From Phymatolithon calcareum (Eukaryota; Rhodophyta; Florideophyceae; Hapalidiales): 64,000 nucleotides of DNA. Below are positions 21,128-31,077 of this stretch, piece after piece. The stretch lies in assembly GCA_977006965.1 (NCBI GenBank), contig OZ345380.1, positions 1,488,001 through 1,552,000 of the forward strand, written 5' to 3'. Position 1 is the first letter of the stretch. Each line of letters opens with the position of its first letter. A program made the position numbers and the translations under genes. Under the pieces are notes generated by a model. It made no database searches and had not been told where the DNA came from. It worked only from the letters and a program-made list of their open reading frames with translations.

Positions 21128-24100
21128 CTTCAGTTGCTGCGAAGGGACCTTTCCCGAAAGGGAAACACAGGAGGCAGCGAAGACATTAGGGAAGCTATAA
21201 GTTTCTCTTCGAAGCTTCGCCTTGCGACATCGAACTGCGGTGGTCTCTCGAAGTTTAAGATGAGCATCTGCAAAGATCTGGGATACGACATCCTGGGACT
21301 CACAGACACCCATAGATGGAACTCTAACCCAAACGCCATCTACTCGGATCGACTACCTGCTACAGACAGCTACTCTGGATGCTGTATCACCTCTCTCGAG
21401 GAGAGCGAAAGTGGCCGTCATTCACTCCGGATCTGTCCGAAGCCGCATCTTTTTCGCCCACCTACGTGGCCGACCGTTAAAACTGTCCGTAATCTGCGTA
21501 TACATACCGCACAAAGGAATATCAGAGCCTGCACAAGTGGACACGTATTGTCAGCTGGAAAGAATCTTAGAAAAGGTCTCGCAGCGAGATGCCATCATCT
21601 TGTTCGGGGTTTTTAACTCTAGACTCCGGAGACATATGGAAAACCTAGTGAGCACGTGGTGCATACACACTAAAGCCGATGATGAGGGAAAAATTCTCGA
21701 GAAGTTAATGTCCAGGCACAGGCTGAGGGCAATGTCAACTTACTTCAAGCCCGCAAAGAAGAGAGCCCCATGCAAATACAAGGAAAAGGTGCCGAACTTG
21801 ACCATGCCACAGATTGACTACATAATATTATCTGATAGATGGTCCTCGTCAGTCAAATCTGGAAAAGTGGCATGGGTCCCAGTATGCGGCGCTTCGGACG
21901 CGATAGATATGATCATGTCCTCGTCTCAGATATTTCGAACATTGGATCACTTCCACAACCACTGGACCTCGGAAGGACTTCAGCGCACTTCGCTTTGGCG
22001 GCGAAAGAGAAGGACGAGATCTAACGAAAACGTTCAACGAGAGAATAAGCGCGGCCCTGGAAACAGGTCCGTCTGTTCACAACGTCGACTCCAGCGCACC
22101 AGACGTGCTCCCACACGTGAAACGTCCTCTCCACGGAAAACACTGGGCATCTTCCGCACACACTCTTAAGATTCTGAGAAGACGTGAAACTAAGGGACCC
22201 TACATGTGCGAGGTCGATAGGAAGAAAATGTCCCGAGAACTCCAAAGGTCATGCAGACGAGACTACAAGGAGCACATAGAGCTTCTAGTCAGACAGTTGG
22301 AGGAATCAAACTCTGCTGGCCATCATGATCGCGTATCACTGCTCCAGAAGCACCTCTCTGGAAAGCACAACAGCGTAAATTCTCCCAGCCATCGAAAACA
22401 GCTTCTGGAGACCCGATAACATCGACAGAGGTCGCACTAGAGGAGTGGGGGCGAGCTTTTTTCAAGCAAAATATGAAAAGCACAGCGGCACCAATGTACC
22501 ACAGATCTCTCAAACGTGTCAGAAACTCCCCCACTCTCGGTATCAGAAGTCAAGGAAAGCATCGACAAGATGCAAACTAGTCGGGTTTCCGGACTGGATG
22601 ATGTTCCCGTCGAGATATACAAACACTCGGAGGAAGAAACACGCGGGATAATCGCACTACTCCAGGATATCTGGGGGTCGGAAAGGCTTCCATATGATCT
22701 AACCTCGGGAACCCTTGTGATGCTACACAAGAAAGGACCAAAGGAAGACAGAAAGAATTATCGGGAAATATGTCCCCTTTCCCACACTCTCAAAATCTTG
22801 TCACGGTGCCTTCTTCATCGTGTTGTCCCCCTTAATGAGTAGCTACTCCCCGACTCGAAAGCTGGCTTCAGACAAAGACGTGGATGCGGCGAGAGTCAGC
22901 GTATTCTGACGTGGACTGTATATTGGCTCCTGAAACAAGGTCGAACAACGACAGTATACAATATCGACTTCAAAGCGGCTTTTGGCAGTATAGACCATAA
23001 CTTTCTATTCTCATCTCTTCGCGCTAAAATTTCCCTGAGAAGTAGGTTCGATTCATCTCACTAATATACGCTACGGCAGCGGTCACAGTTCGCATCCGAT
23101 TGCGCAGCGGAACGCATTCCCTCTCCCGAAGGGTGCTAACAGAGCGAGGTGTGCTGCAGAGCGACATAATAAGTCCCCTCTGCTTCATCGTTGCCCTAGA
23201 CCGCATTTTTCGCAGTCACAATCCTAACACTGCAGGGGTCATTCGCTCACCCACAATCCGAATCCACAAACTCGAATATGCAGACGATGTCGCAGTCCTG
23301 GACAATAACGCAAAGGAAGCCCAAGAAAAGCTCTCTATTTTATGTCTAGGCGCAAGCTCAGAAGGAGGCCTAGTTATCGCCTCCCACAAAATTTTTGTGC
23401 AACACATTCAGAAAGCAAAGAGAGCTACGCGAACAGCGGAGGAAGACGTGGAAGCTATGAAATTTAGGTACAAATGCGCCGATTGCCACAGGAAGTTTCC
23501 CGACGAAAAATCTTTGGCAGCGCACCGACGTCTGCATTGCAAACCAGGCCGACTTGTCATCGAGAATCCTATCCAACCATGCCAACCTGTGGGTGCCAAG
23601 ATCGCAATCTGAAAATGGGATGATCTCGGCCAACATGAGTGGCACTTGAGCACCGTGGTCCGATTAATGACAGGAAACGGATTCATGTGTCAATTGAATA
23701 TTTCGAAGGGGAACAGCGTGAATCACACTGCCTAACACGAGAGGACTAAGGTCTTTTAGACTTGCCACGTCGAAAGGTTGCATCACGGGCAGGGTCCTTG
23801 GAAGACAAACTTGTCAAGGCCATAAAAAGGAATGCTGCACAAGAAGCTTTGTTTGTTTGTTTATTGCAGGTTACCCGAATTACACAAAGTGTACATTATT
23901 CAACATCTAGGGGTCCTCTAAATGTTCCTGATATGGATCCATTCCTCGTACTCGCGTATCTTCTTCGCGCTAGTACTGCTGCACACCACTCCACGGCGAC
24001 ATCCGTGTGCCCTTTGCGGAACGTTAATTCAATTCTTGCTTTTGGCAGGATTCGAACCGGCGACCTCAACATTCCTGCCTGTATCATACCGAAATATGCG

Positions 24101-24683
24101 CACAGGTGCGCAGAGGCAGTTTTACCACTATACCACAGGTGGAAAGCAGCTTTAGAGCACGTTCGTGTGGGAACAGCAGACCTGGAAAGATCTAACTTCA
24201 ATTCTATGTGCGTACTGCAGCCCCCTATCGGAGACCCGATAGTACCCGTCAATCACAGCGTTGAAATAGCCTAGTCTTGCTTCCAAGAACTCAAACGGAT
24301 TCTCGCGAACAACATCCTATACCAGGATTTCCGATTTCTTATCCTGCGATCCTCTGTTCTATTAACTCTCCTCTACGGCTGCGAATCATGGAAACTAACT
24401 GAAAATGTTCCGAAAAAAACTCAGATCCACAGGCGACAAGATATTTTCATCGGGAAGACCAATTGCCGACGAGTCTAGGGACCCCACTATCGATGTAGTA
24501 TTGTACTACAGAGACATACGATGGAGTTGGATTGGGCACATCATTAGGATGGACGAAAGTAGCTTGTTTAGTCAAGTGCTACTTCGCTGCGTCCGACCAA
24601 CCCCAGAGTCAATCTTTGGCGACGTCCGGGACCTCGACGTGTAAGAAGAAGTCAAGCGCACAGCAAATAGATTAGAATGGAAG
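21128..24683 (+). pseudogene. LINE-A: endonuclease-reverse transcriptase retroelement, decayed
   Basis: The N-terminal APE-type endonuclease starts with LATSNCGGLS and has DILGLTDTHRWNSN near 21290, a degraded GVFNSRL where GDFNSR is expected, and ASDAIDMIMSSSQIF. The reverse transcriptase has SRVSGLDDVPVEIYK, LVMLHKKGPKEDRKNYREI, a QGD-like LQSDIISPLCF and the catalytic LEYADDVAVLD (about 23270). About 60 residues after YADD a C2H2 finger appears (CADCHRKFPDEKSLAAHRRL, then HC). The C-terminal part resumes after a SINE with SWIGHIIRMDESSLFSQVLL. Several frameshifts and stops make it a fossil. Its 3' tail is cut at 24683, where LINE-B sequence begins. Confidence 0.8.
23848..24150 (-). mobile_element. 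tRNA-derived SINE inside LINE-A
   Basis: Read on the minus strand it begins with a tRNA-like head: TGGTATAGTGG (A-box like, 24125-24135) and GGTTCGAATCC (B-box, 24048-24058). It ends with an AATAAACAAACAAA tail at 23848-23863. The A-to-B spacing is longer than in most tRNAs and the acceptor arm pairs only partly, so it is not a working tRNA gene. It splits the LINE-A coding sequence, so it is younger than LINE-A. A clean target duplication was not found. Confidence 0.6.
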
Positions 24684-25060
24684 AATTTCTCCGTGTTTAT
24701 CTGTGTTCCGGTAAGTTTATGGATTGTGCTCCGTGAGCGGAGGGGCTTTCTGTCTGGTACAAAGCGGAAGTGTACTCTCATTTGCACCTCAAGGAGCTTT
24801 TCTAGACCTAAGCCGCATATCCTTGCGGTCGAGGTTGATCAAAACGGGCGCTTGTGTTCCTACAAGGCAATGGACTGTGCTCCGGAGGTTTTCTACAAGA
24901 TTACGTTTACTGGATATGGCAGTCTTCGCATCATATCTGGAGGCGAGGCTCCACGCACCTCTTTAGGTTCAGAATGGCCGGGACTCGTTGTTTTCTTGTT
25001 CGTGTGGCTACGGATCATCCTCTGCGAGCTGCTCTTTGTAAGTCTCTGATTCTAGTCCGG
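24684..25060 (-). mobile_element. LINE-B fragment
   Basis: Matches the reverse-strand LINE-B copy near 40590-40800 over about 200 bp (shared blocks GGTACAAAGC, TTTGCACCTCAA, ATGGACTGTGCTCCGG). The matching part is upstream of the RNase H domain. It abuts LINE-A at 24683, suggesting insertion into or recombination with it. Confidence 0.55.
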
Positions 25061-25219
25061 TAGTTCATCAATATTGTCACCATATAGTTGAGGGTGGCAT
25101 TTTGTGTTTGATAGAAAGAAATGTAAAACGGAGTTGACAAGTTGTTCTCCAGGTTCCTCATTTTCTCACGACTTTCTTTAACACAGAAGTCCCCACACCC
25201 TGAATACGCAACAGAAATT

Positions 25220-27370
25220 ATGGGCCAAGGTTATGCAAGATGAATACACGATACACAATTGAAAAGCTGACTGGCGACAACTACCTGATCTGGAGCACTC
25301 AACTTCAATTAGTGCTGACGGGAAAGGTCTCTGGCACTTTGTCGATGGAAGCAAAGAGCGTGCGGGGGATGCCACTGGTGATATCAAACGATTGGATCAC
25401 CAAGAGAGGAGACAGGCAATGGGTGAGATGATCCTGAATGTTGACACAAAATATGAGACTTTGGTTCTGACGAAAAACACACCGAAAGATATTTGGGACA
25501 CACTCAAAGAGATGAAAACCTTCAGGGCCACAGCAACGCAGGCCAGTATTCGCAGGCGCCTTCTCAGCTTGAAGAAACTCGACACTCGAACGACACAGGA
25601 ATATGCAAACCGTATCAACGGAACTGAAACGACCTCGTTGCTAGCGGTTACGTGTTTCCGGAGTTCGACAAATCTTCGCCCTGCTCGAAGGACTACCGCA
25701 GGAATAAGATCTATCGTACGCGAGAGCGCCGCCGAAGTGGGTGAGAACCTCACCTTTGAGCCGCATATCGCACGCTTGGAGACAAAACAATAAGAACTGA
25801 AGCAGCAAGGGGTTGTTTCAGAGAGTTTGGGAGTCGCGAAGACGAGCGCTTTCATCGCTACCAGTTATAAAGGCACGCAAATGTAGAGATTTCAGAACAT
25901 ACGCTGCTATTTATGCAAGCGCAAGGGGCACATTTAGATTCAATGTGTTTTCAACCTGCAGTTCAGAAACTACATATCGCACCTCAAGGTACCAGCTGAT
26001 GCGACCGTGCCAACGAGGTCGCTGACAAACAAGTGGGACCTGGTGGCGGTAAGGCGAATATCGCCTTCAAAATGTGCATGCCACCCGGACCAATATGATC
26101 AAGTGATATCTCGACAGTTGTGCATCGCGACAAATGTGAAAGAACCTGTCAGATTTCAGTGACCATGACGATCATAATGTATCGACAGCCAAATCAGGAT
26201 AAAGAAAATCCTGAATGGGATTTGGAACAATTATCATGCATTTCACAGTGAAGTCTGCGCGCAAAAGTTGGAGCTCAAGGACGTTGAGTACATCCCCGAA
26301 ATCAGATCTAACCGCATCTCCGTACCTAAGATGCAGAAATCAGGCCTGCGTGATGAATTACTACCAGTATCATAGGAGGTCAGGGTGTCATAGGGCAAAA
26401 ATGTCATACTCTTGGGAACATCAATGAACACGATAACAGAAGCAAAAGGTATTTCAACCATACTTAAAAATAATCGAAATGCACAGGCGTACACTACCGT
26501 AGGGCCCCAATTAAATGCTGGGAAGAAGAACATAAAGCTTCTTCAAAAGTGTATATCGCACTTAGCATACGACACAATGGAAAAAATGATTAAGTTGAAC
26601 TTCATCGATGGGCTTGATAAGGTGATGAAGAAGAATGTGAAGTACGAGATTTGTGACGAATGCCAGCTTGGTAAAGCGACAGCAGCGCTTCACAAACCCA
26701 GTGAAACACATACAATGACTGTTGGAGAAATAATATATGCTGATTTAGTCGGTCTGGTCTCACCGGTCTCACTCGGAAGCGCCAAATACGTACTCAGAGT
26801 ACTTGACGATGCAAGCAGTACATCGCTTGCTCAGTTCCTAAAAAAGGAATTCAACTGTGCTTCAGAGTTTGAACGGATCATAAGGCAAATTAAAAGAATT
26901 ACCGAAGCGCCTATTGCTCGAATTCGCACAGATCGAGATCGGGAATTCATGTCGTCGACACTGCAGAAATTTCTTGATTGTGAAGGCACAAAGCATGATC
27001 CCACTGCGTCTTATTCTCTAGAATCAAATGGTTAGGCGGAGCGCCGGAATCGCACTCTGGTGGAGCGCGCGCGAATCATGCTGGCGCAACTTTACGGCAT
27101 TCATGGCAAGGAGTACAAGTTTCTGCGAGCAGAAGGCGTGCACACTGAAAATTTTGTACACAGCAGAACTTTGAACAAAAGAGCCGCAGTGCACTTCTCG
27201 GATCACGTTTTCATGTCCTGCATGGGCGATAAACCAACATCACGAGCTTCTGCATTTTGGCAGCCTGATGCATGTCATGTGATGCCTAGGAAAAAGGCTG
27301 CCGGGATAAACTTCGATCCGAAAATGCTACATGGGAAATCATGTAGAGTATTATACCACGTCCGGTAGGT
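25220..27370 (+). pseudogene. Ty1/Copia remnant: gag and integrase
   Basis: Starts with a Copia-type gag (KLTGDNYLIWSTQLQLVLTG, then NTPKDIWDTLKEM and LLSLKKLDT near 25500-25590). After a degraded stretch (25800-26400) comes integrase. An H-H-C-C zinc finger ends CDECQLGKATA near 26660. The core has ADLVGLVSPVSLGS, VLDDASS and RTDRDREFMSS, and the third acidic position is degraded by a stop (SNG-stop-AERRNR near 27035). No reverse transcriptase follows and I found no LTR on either side. It is an old truncated copy. Confidence 0.8.
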
Positions 27371-27620
27371 GTTGACCCGTAAACCTTTTTGGAAATGCGC
27401 GGCTAGTGAGGAGATACACCAACTCGTGCATAGTTAATTGCATTAATATCGTCCTAACGAAGGTTCCTGAGAAAGACTGACTTGATCATCGAGCTAAACG
27501 CGCCCGTGAAGTTATTCTCGAAGTGTGAGAATGTGGATGATAAACGTGTCATCAACACGGCCTCAAACTCTCCATGAATGCTCCATTATTCTGGCGAAAG
27601 AATCCATTCTGGGCTTCTTG

Positions 27621-27898
27621 TGGGGTTGTGAATCGCACAGGATGGCACACTGGTTTTGGTCGGGTTGTTCCCTGGCGGAAAGCCGAGGTTTAAGCTGTAA
27701 GGCTCTGTAAGCAGCAGGTCTAGGGTTTGCCTTCAATGATCCTTAGTGATCTAAGTACGTATCGAAACCTACGGTACTGTAATTACTGTAATGCTATCTG
27801 TAAGGACTTGCTGTTAATGCAAGCTGTAATTGCTAATTTAAGGGAGCTAGTCTTAGAGGAGAGTAAAGAGTATGATAGTGGCGTTGGACGCCACACTT
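27621..27898 (+). repeat. MITE-like repeat M1, copy 2
   Basis: Shares with the copies at 18293 and 60415 the start block AATCGCACA..TGGCACACTG, GTCGGGTTGTTCCCTGGC, the TACGGTACTGTAATTACTGT block and the terminal hairpin GTGGCG-TTGGA-CGCCAC. It lies in non-coding sequence and is slightly shorter than the others. Confidence 0.65.
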
Positions 27899-28223
27899 CT
27901 CAAAGAAGCATAAGCTTTAAGTACGCGGTTCAGTCCGGCTTCGGAGAAGAGGAGGCGATGTTCTCCCGCGATTTTCGTCTCGATTTTTGGTATTTGAATC
28001 CAGATGATGGGGACGTTCCAACATTCTCCTCCATTTTCATGCGAGCACTGTGTCAGCTCGCGGTTGAGTAGTACGTGCCTGTCCTCCTGGTTTTGGTCAT
28101 AACCTCCTCTCATTCTGGAAACGGGTTTATAATGGAGCCCTTGTATTGCTTGCGTACGGGACTATCAATAGCTGAAGAGCCTAGCTTATCGCCGTCATAC
28201 GTACCGCACGTCTCTATCTACAG

Positions 28224-28620
28224 TCATAGATGACGTGCCACACCAGCGGCGGCGCGGTCGGCACGCATTGCCGCAATAAGATCTGAGGCCTCCTTTCCAA
28301 CGAGGTCAATCAGCGCGCTTTCGTGCAGTGCAGCCACCGTAACTTCGGTTCCGTTGAACGTGCCGTCCACGCGCATCGGATTTGGCTTGAAGTAGATACA
28401 TATCACAAGATTTCACAGCCAGTCTGCATCAACGAAGTCCGTTGCGAGATAATGTGATATTACCAATTTGCTGCACTGTGGGTTGAATACGGCTCATTCG
28501 ACCATCGAATTCAAGTCTGGCATTCACTCTCAATGCCTGCGAAGCCCAGGGTTGCGCATGTGCCAAGTTTATTCCACACTTTCTTTCGCTTTCGACCATA
28601 ATGTAGTGGATAACAGACGC
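28224..28620 (-). other. Possible small two-exon gene, unrecognised
   Basis: The minus strand has two adjacent stretches with coding character. The first, near 28450-28610, reads MVESERKCGINLAHAQPWAS and continues to QPTVQQIG. The second, 28224-28400, reads MRVDGTFNGTEVTVAALHES and continues through LIDLVGKEASDLIAAMRADR to a stop. A GTAATA donor and a TTCAAG acceptor lie between them, but the phases do not match in the simplest join. I do not recognise either part. They could be exons of a real gene or a degraded one. Confidence 0.3.
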
Positions 28621-28639
28621 GACCTATAATGCAATGAAA

Positions 28640-29438
28640 AAGAAAAGTAATCCATTAGAGAAAAGTAAGAAAACGCATGAAATGTGCCCTATTGGAGACC
28701 TCTTACCTTCTTACAGACGAACGCGAAGCTGCATATTTTCATTTCGAATGTGGATTTTCATCCTTTGGCCATTGGTCCACGATGGAAGGTAGAGCAGAAT
28801 GTGGTTTGGTGGCGCGTAACTTAGCGACAGTGCTCAAAATCGCACTGCGCGCCTCTTTTCCCGAGACGTAGCAAGCGCGCAGCCATGCCTGATCAAACGC
28901 GGGGTCGTTTTTGTAAGTGCTTCTTTTCCTAAAAGCCTTCGCATACGATTTTAAGCGCTTTTAGGAGCCATGCTTCCCGTTCGAAGAGGGCAGTCGGCAG
29001 AGCATGCCGTAAAAATCTCCCGCTTCTGATTTATACAAAAGATGAGTCGCCGGGGCCAAAAATCAGATGAACAGGGAAAAGCCGACCATTGAAGAATTCG
29101 GGTATCGAGTGTTAGCGAAGGTTCATGGGGAAAGCATGGACAGTAAAGAGCAGAGAAGAATAGACAATACTTCTTGCAGACGAAAATGACTAGCGCCAGA
29201 ATGAGACAACGTACTAGTCCGCGGACCATGGCATCGCGAGCTCGGCTCTGACCCTTACTAATTGTCGCAGCGACCGACAGTTTTCAATTTCTGGTCGTAT
29301 CGTGGTGGAGAAATTCGGCCAGTTCGCTTTCAGAATTTTCGCCATCCAGAAAAAACAATGCCGCTTCTTTGATCATCGGACAGGAAGGCTTTCCTACGGT
29401 GATATAAAGAGACATTCCATCAGAACCAGGGCCCATCG
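28640..29438. other. No gene recognised
   Basis: Only short open frames. A minus-strand frame at 28951-29229 begins with a hydrophobic stretch like a signal anchor (LVRCLILALVIFVC) but has no further support. Confidence 0.4.
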
Positions 29439-29439
29439 A

Positions 29440-30394
29440 CTACAATGTATTCATCTTTACGTAGACCTGGAGGAGCATATAAAATGAGAAGAGTCGTTAG
29501 TATATACTGTGAAAATTGAAATTGAAAAATGGGGCCTTGATGGAAACTTACTTGAGCCACTTTGGCCAGAGTTAGGGATGCCTGTGATTCTTCGGTACCG
29601 TTTCCTGTGGTTGGCTGCGGCGGTGCATACTTCCCGTCGCAAGCATGGTCATCTATAGAATTTAGCTTTTCCATAAACGCGAAGTTTTGTGCCGCGGAAT
29701 GTTCTCTGAACAAAGCCAATTGACGTGTAACGGAGTGAATGATTGCCAAGAGACCTTGATTCTCCTCCGGAAGAGTTTCCGGTACAATCATAAAACCCGT
29801 AGCCTGTCTTCGCAGAGACGGTGAGGTAGGCTGCGCCATTTGACTCTCAGAGCCTTGCTGTCGGACTGGAGAAGGAAAAAGGGTACCCAACGGTCGTACT
29901 GAAGGCGTGCTGGATCGTTGTTTTGACAGAATCTTCTGTTTGGGCGTCGCCTTCTTCTTTTTTTGCGTAGTCCCCTTTTGAGTTTTCCCCGTCACAGGTA
30001 CTGTGTAAATCGGTGGATTCTGCCGTAGATTGGAAGAATTTGCATAGCCGCTACTCTGGACATGCTGGAGAGATGGAATCGACTGGGGTGACATGAAAAA
30101 GTGAACGGGACGCTGGGTAGGCGTGGAGGTCATAGTATGGGAGTGCGCTCCACTGTGCGTCGGGACCATCATAGTGTTCTGCATCGGAGTGCGGCCTAAA
30201 CTCTCGGGAGGGAGTTGATTCTGCAAATCATAGTGCCCAGGGATAGTCATAAAGTTTTGGATTTTTGCTGGCATGTGCTGTGCAGGAGTCCAAGGATGCG
30301 AGGCCGAGTAGTACATGCTGTTTTGGTGTGGCGCACGCAGGTCGCTTGCGGGAACCCCTTCAGAAGTAGGGGTGTAGAACGTGGGCGAAGACAT
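29440..30394 (-). CDS. Two-exon gene for a basic, low-complexity protein, 289 aa
   Basis: Exon 1 is 29552-30394 (281 codons, phase 0) and exon 2 is 29440-29466 (VYVKMNTL then stop). The 85-bp intron has a GTAAGT donor and a TCCTCCAG acceptor. Residues 1-130 are rich in Ser, Pro, Gln, Met and Thr. Residues about 130-160 are strongly basic (TQKGTTQKKKKATPKQK), a plausible nuclear localisation signal. Around 205-250 there is a helical segment (EENQGLLAIIHSVTRQLALF). No known domain is visible. A TATA-like element and a pyrimidine tract precede the ATG. A nuclear protein is inference. It could also be an accessory ORF of the neighbouring decayed transposon, since the two are divergent and about 0.7 kb apart. 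Confidence 0.6.
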
Positions 30395-30448
30395 GATAGA
30401 CCGAGTACGGTTCTGACCTTTGACATATACTATGGAGGGGAGAGAGAG

Positions 30449-30456
30449 TTTATATA
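30449..30456 (-). promoter_or_regulatory. TATA-like box of the 29440-30394 gene
   Basis: On the minus strand TATATAAA lies 55-62 bases upstream of the ATG, followed by the pyrimidine tract CTCTCTCTCCCCTCC where transcription could start. Confidence 0.45.
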
Positions 30457-31077
30457 GTAGGGGTCATTCAATGATCTCCACTTCCTTGAAAACGGCAAAG
30501 TATTGATAAATGTCTATACGGCTCTTTCAGAATAACCCAAAGAGGTGATTGTTTAGGTCTTCTACACATGTATTAACTCGAGCAGCATAGATTCTTTTGA
30601 ATTGGTCAATCGATCCATTTCATAGCCACTCACAAAGGAAGGTTTTTCGACTGATGATAACGAACACATTGGTGCTTAGTCCTCGTTCTTAAGATCGCCT
30701 TAACACCAGCGTCCCACTTCCGGCCGATGAACCACTCTCAGAGGCTCGCTTTGTACACATCTCCCCGAGTTCCAACCTCAATTTCTTCACTGCTCTCATC
30801 ACGGCCTCCATTCGTTCTTCTTCAAGAATACTCTTCAAGAAGCTGCACCATCCCCTATAGGGAAACAAGCTTCAGAGAATTCACCTTGCGCATCATCGCG
30901 GACGCGAAGGCTGCGGTTGAGCTCCTTGTCGACTGTTCCCCGCATCTGGGAAGAAGATCAAGTCAACCACAATCCAGTGGTTCTAGTACACCCCGCTATG
31001 TCATCAACTGGTGCTGAATCCATTTGCTGCTGTGACCCCGTTGCGGATCCTTTCATTCCCGAACAGCTTCCTATCAG

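Noticed and set aside
24041-24145. Functional tRNA gene on the minus strand
   Set aside because: A- and B-boxes are present but spacing is too long, the T-stem has a mismatch and the acceptor arm pairs only partly. The AAAC-type tail points to a SINE.
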